Source: Sphingobium sp. TCM1 (GTDB lineage: Bacteria > Pseudomonadota > Alphaproteobacteria > Sphingomonadales > Sphingomonadaceae). From it: 64,000 bases of DNA. The notes below the pieces were generated by a model. It made no database searches. It was not told the origin of the DNA and saw only the letters and a program-made list of their open reading frames with translations. The stretch lies in the NCBI RefSeq assembly GCF_001650725.1, contig NZ_LXVX01000008.1:1-64000 (forward strand), given 5' to 3'. Shown here piece by piece: positions 17,540-27,063 of the stretch (position 1 is its first letter; every line of letters starts with the position of its first letter). The translations under genes and the position numbers were made by a program.

Positions 17540-18538
17540 ATGGCCAGAAAACCGCGCCCCGCCAAGCCGCGCGTCATCGTCACGCGCCGCCTGCCTCCCA
17601 ATGTGGAGGCGCGCATGGCCGAACTGTTCGACGCCAGCTTCAATGTCGGCGATGTGGCGCTGAGCCGCACCGAACTGGCCCGCGCCATGGCCCAGTGCGA
17701 CGTTCTGGTGCCCACCATCAGCGACCAGATCGATGCTTCGCTGATCGAGGGCGCGCCCGACCGGTTGCAACTGATCGCCAGCTTCGGCAGCGGCGTCGAC
17801 CATATCGACCTCGCCGCCGCGCGCCGGAAGGGCGTTATCGTCACCAACACGCCGGGCGTCCTGACCGAGGACACTGCCGACATGACCATGGCGCTCATCC
17901 TGTCCGTCCCGCGTCGGCTGGCGGAAGGCGAGAAGCTGGTGCGTACCGGTGAATGGCGCGGCTGGAGTCCTTCGGGGATGCTCGGCCATCGGATCGGCGG
18001 CAAGAAGCTGGGGATCATCGGCATGGGCCGCATCGGTCGCGCCGTCGCCCGTCGCGCCCGCGCCTTCGGCCTGTCCATCGCCTATCACAACCGGCACCGG
18101 CTGCCCTTCGAGGTGGAGCAGGAACTGGAGGCGGTATGGCATGGCGAACTCGACATGCTGCTGGCCAGCAGTGACATCCTGTCCATTCATTGTCCGCTCA
18201 ACGCCGACAGCCGGGGCATGATCGACGCGCGGCGCATCGCGCTGCTGGGCGCGGACGCCTATATCATCAACACCTCGCGCGCCGAGGTGACGGACGAGGA
18301 CGCGCTCATCGTCGCTCTGGAAGAAGGCCGGATCGCCGGAGCGGGGTTCGATGTCTATACCCATGAGCCGGCGGTGAACCCGCGGTTGCTGGCGCTTTCC
18401 AACGTCACCCTCCTGCCGCACATGGGGTCGGCCACCTTCGAGGGCCGGGACGCCACCGGCGCGCGTGTCATCGCCAATATCCGCACCTGGGTCGATGGCC
18501 ATCGCCCACCCAACCAGGTGCTCGAAGGCTGGGTCTGA
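17540..18538 (+). CDS. D-2-hydroxyacid dehydrogenase (glyoxylate/hydroxypyruvate reductase type)
   Basis: A 332-residue NAD(P)-dependent dehydrogenase with the GMGRIG nucleotide fold at about residues 159-164 and the C-terminal catalytic His in LPHMGSAT. The usual NTARG segment reads NTSRAEV, keeping the substrate-binding Arg but replacing the Gly. Likely substrates are glyoxylate, hydroxypyruvate or similar 2-keto acids. The basic N-terminal extension (MARKPRPAKPR) is unusual but short. The gene is divergent from the SH3 protein. Confidence 0.88.
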   Translation: MARKPRPAKPRVIVTRRLPPNVEARMAELFDASFNVGDVALSRTELARAMAQCDVLVPTISDQIDASLIEGAPDRLQLIASFGSGVDHIDLAAARRKGVIVTNTPGVLTEDTADMTMALILSVPRRLAEGEKLVRTGEWRGWSPSGMLGHRIGGKKLGIIGMGRIGRAVARRARAFGLSIAYHNRHRLPFEVEQELEAVWHGELDMLLASSDILSIHCPLNADSRGMIDARRIALLGADAYIINTSRAEVTDEDALIVALEEGRIAGAGFDVYTHEPAVNPRLLALSNVTLLPHMGSATFEGRDATGARVIANIRTWVDGHRPPNQVLEGWV

Positions 18539-18614
18539 TCCGTTCGGGGGCGGGAACATGCCTCCCCCGCCGGCCGTTGGGAAGGCATTGCATTTCCATC
18601 GGAAGGATAATTCT

Positions 18615-18800
18615 GTGATCAAGCTCGCGATCATCTCCCTCGTCATCGCCGCCGTGCTGGCGCTGCTTGGCTTCGGCGGCGCGGCGGGAGCCTTCGTCGG
18701 CATCGCCAAGATTCTATTCTTCATCACGATTGCCATGTTCGTTCTGTTCCTCGTCCTGGGAATCCTGGCTGGCAAGGGCATCAAGGACGCGATAGACTGA
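18615..18800 (+). CDS. DUF1328 small membrane protein
   Basis: A 61-residue protein with two membrane helices (IISLVIAAVLALLGFGG and ILFFITIAMFVLFLVLGIL) joined by a short Gly/Ala turn, the pattern of the DUF1328/YtjA family. The start is GTG at 18615, nine bases after GGAAGG. The longer frame from 18465 only reads through the end of the dehydrogenase. The function is unknown, though the family is often associated with stress. Confidence 0.85.
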   Translation: MIKLAIISLVIAAVLALLGFGGAAGAFVGIAKILFFITIAMFVLFLVLGILAGKGIKDAID

Positions 18801-18805
18801 CCATC

Positions 18806-19009
18806 ATGATGGAGATCGGCGCCGGAGTGGACGAGACCGGCAGGTTGTTGCGCGACGAGGCGGGCTTCCTGCTTCAACGCGATCTGGGCGGCAGCTATCG
18901 CCTCGTTCTCCTGCGCGTGCCGGTCGACCATGTGGAAAAGCGGGTTCGGGTGCGCGGCTTCTACGCTGGTGACGGCATTGTCGAGGCGGAGGGCGTGGCG
19001 GCGGCTTGA
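18806..19009 (+). CDS. DUF5818-like small protein
   Basis: A 67-residue protein without a signal peptide. The pattern GRLLRDEAGFLLQRDLGGSY, then PVDHVEKRVRVRGFY, resembles the short DUF5818 proteins common in sphingomonads. They look like a single beta barrel, and the function is unknown. It begins five bases after the DUF1328 stop, so the two are probably cotranscribed. ATG 18806 is followed directly by a second ATG at 18809. Confidence 0.65.
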   Translation: MMEIGAGVDETGRLLRDEAGFLLQRDLGGSYRLVLLRVPVDHVEKRVRVRGFYAGDGIVEAEGVAAA

Positions 19010-19051
19010 CCCTCTTGCCAAACGCCCTGTTGCGAGCGATCTATTGCGCCC

Positions 19052-20806
19052 ATGCGCAAGATTCTGTCTTTCCTGATCGCTGTCGCGTCGCCGGTGGTGA
19101 CAAACGCACAAACGCCGCACGATCAACTGACCAAAGTCATCGATGACCATTGGGCCTGGTATCTGTCCACCCATCCGGTCGAGGCGACGGCGCGCGGTGT
19201 GCGCGACTATGACGACCGCATCTACGATATGTCGCTCGCCGCGCGCGACGCGCACATCAGCGCGGAGCGGGGCTTTGTCACGCGGCTGGAGGCGATACCG
19301 GCGCAAGGGCTGGACGCGACCGACCGCGTCAATCGGGACGTGCTGCTGTGGATGCTGCGCGACGACATTGACGGCGACCGGCATCCTGCTGAACGGCTGA
19401 TGCTGTTCACGACCTATTATGGCTGGCATCAGGGCTTTTCGGGCATGGCTGACGGCCTGCCTTTCTACAATCGCGCCGATTATGACAGCTATCTGAAGCG
19501 CCTGGCCCTTTACCCGAAGCAGAATGGCGACGCGCTCGCCATCACGCGGCAGGCGATCAGGGGCGGCTATGTCCAGCCCTGTTCGGTGCTGCAAAATTAC
19601 GCGAAAACCATCAGCGGCATCGTCGACGGCAAGCCAGAGGAGACGCGCTTCTACGAGCCGTTCAAACGGCCCCGGCCGCGCGACATCAGCGATGCCGACT
19701 GGAGCGCGATGCAGACCCGCGCCGTCACGCTGATCCGAGACGTGCTGACGCCCGAATATCGCGAATGGCACGATCTGTTCGTGAAGGACTATCTGCCCCG
19801 CTGCCGCAAGAGCGACAGCGCATCGTCGCTACCTGGCGGGGCGGCCTGGTATGCCAGCCGCGTGAGGGCGCACACGACCACTGACCTGACGCCCGACCAG
19901 ATCCATGCAATCGGCCTGGACGAGGTCGCGCGCATCGGCAAGCGTATGGACGAGATCGCAAGCAGGGCCGGCTATCCCAGCCGCGCCGCCTATATCCAGC
20001 ATCTGCGCACCGATCCATCCTATTATGCGAAAACACCCGAGGAACTGTTGCGCGTCGCAGCGCGCCAGGCGAAGTTGATCGACGGGCTGCTGCCCCGCTA
20101 TTTCGCGACCCTTCCGCGCCTGCCCTACGGGCTGAAGCCCATTCCCGCCGCCGAGGCCGAAGGGACCACGACCGCCTATTACGGTCCCGGTGCGCCGGAG
20201 GCGGGGATTTCCGGCACCTATTGGGTCAACACGTCGAAACTGGGCCAGCGTCCCTATTGGGAATTGCCCGCGCTTACCGCGCATGAGGCCGTGCCGGGTC
20301 ATCACAACCAGATCGCCCTCCAGCAGGAATTGCCGCTGCCGCCCTTCCGCAAATATCTTGCCGGCTTCACCGCCTATGTGGAGGGCTGGGCGCTCTATAC
20401 CGAATATCTGGGCGAAGAGATGGGCCTCTATGACACGCCCGAAACGATGATGGGCCGCCTGTCTTACGAGATGTGGCGGGCCTGCCGGCTGGTGGTCGAT
20501 ACCGGTATCCACGCCAAGGGCTGGGACAAGGGCAGGGCAGTCGCCTTCATGAAGGCCAACAGCGCCCTTTCGGACGCCAACATCGATGCGGAGGTCAATC
20601 GCTACATCAGCTGGCCGGGGCAGGCGCTGGGCTACAAGCTGGGCGAGATCAGGATTCGCGAGTTGCGGAAAAGGGCTGAGGAGGCGTTAGGGACGAAGTT
20701 CGACCTGCGTCGTTTCCACGATGCAGTCCTGGCGCAGGGGGCGGTCCCGCTCACCGTTCTGGAAAGCCAGATCGACGCCTGGGTCGTCGCGGAAAGGGCG
20801 CGCTGA
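19052..20806 (+). CDS. exported DUF885 metallopeptidase-like protein
   Basis: A 584-residue protein with a signal peptide (about residues 1-20). The DUF885 domain fills the rest. The zinc-site-like motif is H411-E412-A-V-P-G-H417-H418, followed by YVEGWALYTE, which supplies the likely third ligand glutamate. DUF885 proteins are predicted carboxypeptidase-like enzymes acting in the periplasm, and substrates are poorly known. It is the last plus-strand gene before acnB. Confidence 0.88.
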   Translation: MRKILSFLIAVASPVVTNAQTPHDQLTKVIDDHWAWYLSTHPVEATARGVRDYDDRIYDMSLAARDAHISAERGFVTRLEAIPAQGLDATDRVNRDVLLWMLRDDIDGDRHPAERLMLFTTYYGWHQGFSGMADGLPFYNRADYDSYLKRLALYPKQNGDALAITRQAIRGGYVQPCSVLQNYAKTISGIVDGKPEETRFYEPFKRPRPRDISDADWSAMQTRAVTLIRDVLTPEYREWHDLFVKDYLPRCRKSDSASSLPGGAAWYASRVRAHTTTDLTPDQIHAIGLDEVARIGKRMDEIASRAGYPSRAAYIQHLRTDPSYYAKTPEELLRVAARQAKLIDGLLPRYFATLPRLPYGLKPIPAAEAEGTTTAYYGPGAPEAGISGTYWVNTSKLGQRPYWELPALTAHEAVPGHHNQIALQQELPLPPFRKYLAGFTAYVEGWALYTEYLGEEMGLYDTPETMMGRLSYEMWRACRLVVDTGIHAKGWDKGRAVAFMKANSALSDANIDAEVNRYISWPGQALGYKLGEIRIRELRKRAEEALGTKFDLRRFHDAVLAQGAVPLTVLESQIDAWVVAERAR

Positions 20807-20844
20807 CCGCGATCGAACCATCAATCATCGACCCCATTTTTGCT

Positions 20845-20936
20845 GCGCTGCGGCGACTTGCCAATTCGTGTCGGTTGGCCTACCGGGGCGCGTCAGCTCC
20901 CAGACCGGGCATAAAAGTCGGCAAGTGGCGCTGCGC
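20845..20936 (+). promoter_or_regulatory. leader of acnB with an imperfect long inverted repeat
   Basis: GCGCTGCGGCGACTTGCC (20845-20862) and GGCAAGTGGCGCTGCGC (20920-20936) can pair, with ACTTGCC exact and the rest interrupted by mismatches. The arms flank 57 bases just before the acnB ribosome site (GGGAAGAAG). This may be an mRNA structure, but it could also be chance in GC-rich DNA. Confidence 0.3.
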
Positions 20937-20971
20937 GTCGAGTCCGTACCCTTTATGACGTTGGGAAGAAG

Positions 20972-23737
20972 ATGAGCATTTACCTGGATTATCTGGCCGA
21001 GATCGACAGCCGAAAAACTCAGGGACTTGCGCCCAAGCCGATCGACGACGGCGCACTGCTCACTGAAATCATCGCCCTGGTCCAGGATTCGGGTAGCGCG
21101 CATCGCCCGGATGCATTGAAATTCTTCATCTACAACACCCTTCCGGGCACCACGAGCGCGGCGGCCGTGAAGGCGGCTTTCCTCAAGCAGATCATTCTGG
21201 GCGAAGCGATCGTTCCTGAAATCACGCCGGCGTTTGCGCTCGAACTGTTGTCGCACATGAAGGGCGGTCCGTCGATCCGCGTGCTGCTCGACCTCGCACT
21301 GGGCAATGACGCAGCGATTGCGGTTCAGGCGGGTGAAGTCCTGAAGACTCAGGTATTCCTTTACGATGCCGACATGTTCCGCCTGCGCGACGCCTATGCG
21401 TCGGGAAATCCTGTCGCCAAGGACGTGCTGGAAAGCTATGCCAAGGCCGAGTTCTTCACCAAGCTTCCCGATGTCGAAGACGAGATCAAGGTCGTGACCT
21501 TCATCGCGGGCGAAGGCGACATCTCGACCGATCTTTTGTCCCCCGGCAACCAGGCGCATTCGCGCTCCGACCGCGAACTGCACGGCCTGTGCATGATTTC
21601 GCCCGAAGCGCAGCAGCAGATCGTGGCGCTGAAAGCCCAGCATCCCGACAAGCGCGTCATGCTGATCGCTGAAAAGGGCACGATGGGTGTTGGTTCCTCG
21701 CGCATGTCGGGCGTCAACAACGTTGCGCTGTGGACCGGCAAGCAGCAGAGCCCCTATGTTCCCTTCGTCAACTACGCGCCGGTCGTCGCTGGCACCAACG
21801 GCATTTCGCCGATCTTCGCGACCACCGTGGACGTGACCGGCGGTATCGGCATCAACCTCCAGAACTGGGCCAAGATGACCGGCCCTGATGGCAAGGCTAT
21901 CCTCAATAATGACGGCAATCCGGTCTTGGAGGAGAAATTCTCGGTCGCGACCGGCACGGTCCTGAAGATCGACGTCAGGAACAAGAAGCTGACGGACGAG
22001 GCCGGCAACGAACTGGTCGACGTCGCTTCCGCTTTCACCCCGCAGAAGATGGAGTTCATGAAGGCGGGCAGCAGCTATGCCATCGTCTTCGGCAAGAAGC
22101 TCCAGACCTTTGCCGCCGAAACGCTCGGCGTCGAAGCGACCCCGGTTTTCGCGCCCAACAAGGAAATCAGCGTCGATGGCGTTGGCCTGACCGCGGTCGA
22201 AAAGATCTTCAACCGCAACGCCGTGGGCGTGACGCCGGGCAAAGTGCTGCATGCCGGTTCGGACGTGCGCGTGAAGGTCAACATCGTCGGCTCGCAGGAC
22301 ACCACGGGCCTGATGACCGCACAGGAACTGGAAGCGATGGCGGCCACCGTCATCTCGCCGCTGGTTGACGGCGCCTATCAGTCGGGCTGCCACACGGCGT
22401 CGGTGTGGGACAAGAAGGCGCAGGCCAATATCCCCAAGCTGATGTCTTTCATGAACAATTTCGGCCTGATCACCGCGCGCGACCCCAAGGGCGTCTATCA
22501 TGCGATGACGGACGTGATCCACAAGGTGCTGAACGACATCACCGTGGATGACTGGGCGATCATCATCGGCGGTGACAGCCACACCCGCATGTCTAAGGGC
22601 GTGGCCTTCGGCGCGGACTCGGGCACCGTCGCGCTGGCGCTGGCCACCGGCGAGGCGACCATGCCGATCCCGCAGTCGGTCAAGGTGACGTTCAAGGGCA
22701 AGATGCAGCCCTATATGGACTTCCGCGACGTCGTACACGCGACCCAGGCGCAGATGCTGGCCCAGTTCGGCGGAGAAAATGTGTTCCAGGGCCGCATCAT
22801 CGAAGTCCATATCGGCACGCTGCTGGCCGATCAGGCCTTCACCTTCACCGACTGGACGGCCGAGATGAAGGCCAAGGCGTCGATCTGCATCTCGCAGGAC
22901 GAAACGCTGATCGAGTCGCTGGAAATCGCCAAGTCGCGCATCCAGATCATGATCGACAAGGGCATGGAAAACGCCGCCGGAACTCTGCGCGGCCTGATCG
23001 CCAAGGCCGATGCGCGTATCGCCGAAATCCGTTCGGGCGAGAAGCCCGCGCTGGCCCCGGACGCCAACGCGAAATATTTTGCGGAAGTCGTGGTCGACCT
23101 CGACCTGATCGACGAGCCGATGATCGCCGACCCGGACGTGAACAACGCCGACGTGTCCAAGCGCTACACCCACGACACCATCCGGCCGGTGTCCTATTAT
23201 GGTGGCACGAAGAAGGTGGATCTGGGCTTCATCGGCTCGTGCATGGTGCATAAGGGCGACATGAAGATCCTGGCGCAGATGCTCAAGAACATCGAAGCCG
23301 CGCAAGGCAAGGTCGAGTTCAAGGCGCCCCTGGTCGTTGCTCCGCCGACCTACAACATCGTCGACGAACTGAAGGCCGAAGGCGACTGGGACGTGCTGAA
23401 GAAATATGCCGGTTTCGAGTTCGACGACGTCGCGCCGAAGACCGCGGCCCGCACCGAATATGAGAATACGCTCTATCTCGAACGTCCGGGCTGTAACCTG
23501 TGCATGGGCAATCAGGAAAAGGCCGCCAAGGGCGACACCGTCCTCGCCACCTCGACCCGCCTGTTCCAGGGCCGCGTCGTGGAAGACACGGCGAATAAAA
23601 AGGGTGAATCGCTCCTCGCCTCGACCCCGCTCGTCGTGCTGTCGACCATATTGGGCCGCACGCCGAACATGGACGAGTATAAGAGCGCGGTCGCCGGTAT
23701 CGACCTGACCAAGTTCGCACCGCCCCAGGCGGCCTGA
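20972..23737 (+). CDS. acnB: aconitate hydratase B, long variant
   Basis: Citrate/isocitrate isomerase of the TCA cycle, also acting on 2-methylisocitrate in this family. At 921 residues it is well above the about 865 of E. coli AcnB. The [4Fe-4S] ligands are C757 (IGSCM), C841 and C844 (GCNLCMGNQ). The 84-residue spacing between the first two compares with 59 in E. coli. Other motifs are GSQDTTG and GGDSHTR. From memory, the N-terminal half (FFIYNTLPGTTSAA, FTPQKMEF, DRELHG) resembles the AcnB subgroup of Bacteroidota far more than proteobacterial AcnB. It is followed by a normal acnA. Most alphaproteobacteria have only acnA. Confidence 0.93.
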   Translation: MSIYLDYLAEIDSRKTQGLAPKPIDDGALLTEIIALVQDSGSAHRPDALKFFIYNTLPGTTSAAAVKAAFLKQIILGEAIVPEITPAFALELLSHMKGGPSIRVLLDLALGNDAAIAVQAGEVLKTQVFLYDADMFRLRDAYASGNPVAKDVLESYAKAEFFTKLPDVEDEIKVVTFIAGEGDISTDLLSPGNQAHSRSDRELHGLCMISPEAQQQIVALKAQHPDKRVMLIAEKGTMGVGSSRMSGVNNVALWTGKQQSPYVPFVNYAPVVAGTNGISPIFATTVDVTGGIGINLQNWAKMTGPDGKAILNNDGNPVLEEKFSVATGTVLKIDVRNKKLTDEAGNELVDVASAFTPQKMEFMKAGSSYAIVFGKKLQTFAAETLGVEATPVFAPNKEISVDGVGLTAVEKIFNRNAVGVTPGKVLHAGSDVRVKVNIVGSQDTTGLMTAQELEAMAATVISPLVDGAYQSGCHTASVWDKKAQANIPKLMSFMNNFGLITARDPKGVYHAMTDVIHKVLNDITVDDWAIIIGGDSHTRMSKGVAFGADSGTVALALATGEATMPIPQSVKVTFKGKMQPYMDFRDVVHATQAQMLAQFGGENVFQGRIIEVHIGTLLADQAFTFTDWTAEMKAKASICISQDETLIESLEIAKSRIQIMIDKGMENAAGTLRGLIAKADARIAEIRSGEKPALAPDANAKYFAEVVVDLDLIDEPMIADPDVNNADVSKRYTHDTIRPVSYYGGTKKVDLGFIGSCMVHKGDMKILAQMLKNIEAAQGKVEFKAPLVVAPPTYNIVDELKAEGDWDVLKKYAGFEFDDVAPKTAARTEYENTLYLERPGCNLCMGNQEKAAKGDTVLATSTRLFQGRVVEDTANKKGESLLASTPLVVLSTILGRTPNMDEYKSAVAGIDLTKFAPPQAA

Positions 23738-23767
23738 GTCGACACCCTAAATCTGCCGACAGGCTGA

Positions 23768-23799
23768 CGCGAACCATTCCCTGCCGGGGGTGGTTCGCG
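23768..23799 (+). terminator. strong hairpin after acnB
   Basis: CGCGAACCATTCCC and GGGGGTGGTTCGCG form a 14-bp stem with two T-G wobbles and a four-base loop, 30 bp after the acnB stop. No T run follows. It probably ends or stabilises the acnB transcript and separates it from acnA. Confidence 0.65.
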
Positions 23800-24243
23800 C
23801 AGTGAGGGCGCCATCATCGCTCCCTTTCCAATTTTCGGCCGCTCTCTTGCAGGGGGGGCACAAATGCGATGGCGTGCCGCAAGGCCCGCCCTGCATCAGT
23901 GAACGGATCGAAAAGACCATGGCCCGGTCGCGCGTGTGAGCACGATGGGGGCTGTCGGACGAAGGCTGAATTCTTGGTCCTGCGTACAATGAACCCGCGC
24001 CAGTCGTGCCGATCGGTGCGAACCATTTTCAGTAAGTGAAAATGACGGAAACAAAGGCTCTTCCGACCATTTTGTCCATTTGACTCGGCGGTGGCAATCT
24101 GTAAGCCACCGCTCATCGGGACACACCTGCTTCGACCATCGGTTGGGGCGCCTCCCTCCACCTTGTTGCCTGATGGTGGCTTCTGGTGGGAACGCGACGC
24201 TTCCTTCCGCATGGCCGGACCCATGCGAGGAGACGCACATCTT
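23800..24243 (+). promoter_or_regulatory. acnA upstream region with a 21-bp palindrome
   Basis: The 506-bp gap between acnB and acnA is the largest in the window. Apart from the acnB hairpin it holds a palindrome, CATTTTCA-gtaag-TGAAAATG (24024-24044), 200 bp before the acnA start. The sequence around it is noticeably AT-richer than its surroundings. It looks like an operator for a dimeric regulator and suggests that acnA has its own promoter. A GAGGAG ribosome site lies at 24227-24232. I see no convincing gene in the gap. Confidence 0.5.
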
Positions 24244-26913
24244 ATGACCGCAATCGGACAGGACACCCTCGGCACGCGAGACATGCTCAATGTCGGCGGC
24301 AAGGATATTGCCTATTATTCGTTGAAGAAGGCCGCAGCGAAGCTTGGCGACGTTTCGCGCCTGCCCTTCTCGATGAAGGTGCTGCTGGAGAATCTGCTTC
24401 GCTTCGAGGATGGCGTCACCGTCACCACCGACGACATCCAGGCGATCGTCGACTGGCAGAATGACAAAGGCAAGGCCGAGCGCGAGATCCAGTATCGCCC
24501 CGCTCGCGTGCTGCTCCAGGACTTCACCGGCGTGCCGTGCGTGGTCGACCTCGCCGCCATGCGCGACGCGATGAATGCGCTGGGCGCCGACGCCAGCAAG
24601 ATCAACCCGCAGGTGCCCGTCCACCTCGTCATCGATCATTCGGTCATGGTCGATGAATTTGGCACGCCCAAGGCGTTCGGGCAGAATGTGGAAATCGAAT
24701 ATCAGCGCAACATGGAGCGCTACGACTTCCTGAAATGGGGTAGCAAGAGCCTCGCCAACTTCTACGCCGTACCGCCGGGCACGGGCATCTGCCACCAGGT
24801 GAACCTGGAGAATATCGCGCAGGCCGTCTGGTCGAGCACCGGCCCGGACGGCGTCACCGTCGCCTATCCCGACACCTGCGTTGGCACCGACAGTCACACC
24901 ACCATGGTCAACGGCCTGGGCGTGCTCGGCTGGGGCGTGGGTGGTATCGAGGCGGAAGCGGCGATGCTGGGTCAGCCCGTCTCCATGTTGATCCCCGAGG
25001 TCGTAGGCTTCAAGTTCACCGGAGAATTGAAGGAGGGTGTAACCGCCACCGACCTGGTCCTCACCTGCACCCAGATGCTCCGCGCTCGCGGCGTGGTCGG
25101 TCGCTTCGTCGAATATTTCGGTCCCGGCCTCGCCAGCCTGTCGCTTGCCGACCGTGCGACGCTGGCCAACATGGCGCCGGAATATGGTGCGACCTGCGGC
25201 TTTTTCGGCATCGACGACAAGACGCTGGACTATATGCGCCTGACCGGCCGCACCGACGAAAATATCGCGCTGGTCGAAGCCTATGCCAAGGAACAGGGCT
25301 TCTGGATCGATCCTTCGATCGAGCCTGTGTTCACCGACACGCTGGAACTGGACCTCGCCACCGTCGTCCCCAGCCTCGCCGGCCCCAAGCGCCCGCAGGA
25401 CCGCGTCGCCCTGCCGGACGTCGATGACGTGTTCAACGCCGACATGGCCAACACCTACAAGAAGGCGCAGCAGCGCGTGCCTGTCGCGGGCGAGGATTTC
25501 GATATCGGCGACGGCGACGTCACCATCGCCGCGATCACGAGTTGCACCAACACGTCGAACCCCAGCGTCATGGTCGCGGCGGGCCTGGTCGCCAAGAAGG
25601 CGAACGAACTGGGCCTCAAACCCAAGCCCTGGGTCAAGACGTCGCTCGCGCCGGGTTCGCAGGTGGTCACCGACTATTTCAACAAGGCCGGGCTTCAGGA
25701 GCATCTGGACGCGATCGGCTTCAACCTGGTCGGCTATGGCTGCACCACCTGCATCGGCAACTCAGGCCCGCTGGCACCCGCGATCAGCGCCGCCATCAAC
25801 GAGAATGGGCTGGTCGCCGCGGCCGTCATTTCGGGCAACCGCAATTTCGAAGGCCGCGTCTCGCCCGACGTGCGCGCCAACTTCCTCGCCAGCCCGCCGC
25901 TTGTGGTCGCCTATGCGCTCAAGGGAACGGTGATCGAGGATTTCATCACCACCCCGATCGGCGTCAGCGCGGCCGGCAATGACGTCTACCTCAAGGACAT
26001 CTGGCCGACCAATGACGAGGTCGCCTCGACCATGGCGGGCTGCATGGACCGCGCGATGTTCCAGGCGCGCTACGCCAATGTCTACAAGGGCGACGCGCAC
26101 TGGCAGGCGATCGACGTGACAGGTTCGGACACATACAAGTGGCGCGCTGGTTCCACCTATGTCGCCAACCCGCCCTATTTCGAGGGTCTTAGCATGACCC
26201 CGGCGCCGGTCACCGACATCATCGAAGCCAAACCGCTCGCCATCTTCGGCGATTCGATCACCACGGACCACATCTCGCCAGCAGGTTCGATCAAGGCGAG
26301 CAGCCCTGCGGGCAAATGGCTGAGCGAGCATCAGGTCGCCCAGGCCGATTATAACAGCTATGGCTCGCGTCGCGGTCATCACGAAGTCATGATGCGCGGC
26401 ACCTTCGCCAATATCCGCATCAAGAATCTGATGCTGGACGGCGTCGAGGGCGGCATGACCCGCTATGAGGGCGAAGTCCTGCCGATCTACGACGCGGCAA
26501 TGAAGCACAAGGCCGACGGCACGCCGCTGGTCGTCATCGGCGGGAAGGAATATGGCACCGGCTCGTCTCGCGACTGGGCGGCGAAGGGGACCAACCTGTT
26601 GGGCGTCCGCGCGGTCATCGTTGAGAGCTTCGAACGCATCCACCGGTCTAACCTCGTCGGCATGGGCGTGCTCCCGCTGCAGTTCAAGGACGGCGAGAAC
26701 AAGGATACGCTCGGCCTGACGGGCGACGAAACCTTCACCATCCAGAATGTCGCGGGCTTCAAGCCGCGCCAGGATGTGGACGTGATCGTAAAGCGCGCCG
26801 ACGGCTCGACCTTCACCTTCACCGCGCTGTGCCGGATCGATACCGTCAACGAACTGGATTACTTCCTGAACGGCGGCATCCTCCAATATGTGCTGCGCAA
26901 ATTGGCCGCCTGA
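24244..26913 (+). CDS. acnA: aconitate hydratase A
   Basis: An 889-residue AcnA/IRP-type aconitase, the main TCA enzyme in alphaproteobacteria. Cluster ligands are C434 (TSCTNTSNP), C500 and C503 (YGCTTCIG), almost the same positions as in E. coli AcnA. The swivel domain with [10 protein letters not shown] lies near the C-terminus. The start at 24244 (MTAIGQ) follows a good ribosome site, and the longer frame from 24091 lacks similarity. It stands directly downstream of acnB, each gene with its own hairpin terminator. Confidence 0.96.
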   Translation: MTAIGQDTLGTRDMLNVGGKDIAYYSLKKAAAKLGDVSRLPFSMKVLLENLLRFEDGVTVTTDDIQAIVDWQNDKGKAEREIQYRPARVLLQDFTGVPCVVDLAAMRDAMNALGADASKINPQVPVHLVIDHSVMVDEFGTPKAFGQNVEIEYQRNMERYDFLKWGSKSLANFYAVPPGTGICHQVNLENIAQAVWSSTGPDGVTVAYPDTCVGTDSHTTMVNGLGVLGWGVGGIEAEAAMLGQPVSMLIPEVVGFKFTGELKEGVTATDLVLTCTQMLRARGVVGRFVEYFGPGLASLSLADRATLANMAPEYGATCGFFGIDDKTLDYMRLTGRTDENIALVEAYAKEQGFWIDPSIEPVFTDTLELDLATVVPSLAGPKRPQDRVALPDVDDVFNADMANTYKKAQQRVPVAGEDFDIGDGDVTIAAITSCTNTSNPSVMVAAGLVAKKANELGLKPKPWVKTSLAPGSQVVTDYFNKAGLQEHLDAIGFNLVGYGCTTCIGNSGPLAPAISAAINENGLVAAAVISGNRNFEGRVSPDVRANFLASPPLVVAYALKGTVIEDFITTPIGVSAAGNDVYLKDIWPTNDEVASTMAGCMDRAMFQARYANVYKGDAHWQAIDVTGSDTYKWRAGSTYVANPPYFEGLSMTPAPVTDIIEAKPLAIFGDSITTDHISPAGSIKASSPAGKWLSEHQVAQADYNSYGSRRGHHEVMMRGTFANIRIKNLMLDGVEGGMTRYEGEVLPIYDAAMKHKADGTPLVVIGGKEYGTGSSRDWAAKGTNLLGVRAVIVESFERIHRSNLVGMGVLPLQFKDGENKDTLGLTGDETFTIQNVAGFKPRQDVDVIVKRADGSTFTFTALCRIDTVNELDYFLNGGILQYVLRKLAA

Positions 26914-26935
26914 TCGGCTGACGCGCTGGCGCAAG

Positions 26936-26970
26936 GCAAAAGGCTTCTGCCATAGGGGGAAGCCTTTTGC
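26936..26970 (+). terminator. terminator after acnA
   Basis: GCAAAAGGCTTC and GAAGCCTTTTGC form a perfect 12-bp stem over an eleven-base loop. The T run in the right arm would support intrinsic termination of acnA. The hairpin lies 23 bp after the stop codon. Confidence 0.75.
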
Positions 26971-27063
26971 TTTACGCAAGACCGGAGATAGCGCTGATTG
27001 CCGGTCGTCAAGAAGGGCTGGGGTGGCGGCGGCACGCGCGATTGTCTAGCCTCCGAATCAGCA

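Noticed and set aside
17429..19771. A 780-codon minus-strand frame across three plus-strand genes
   Set aside because: It spans several real genes and their gaps and shows no family signal, so it is a composition artefact.
20825..23305. An 826-codon frame antisense to acnB
   Set aside because: It is the exact shadow of conserved acnB codons, with no start signal or recognisable domain.
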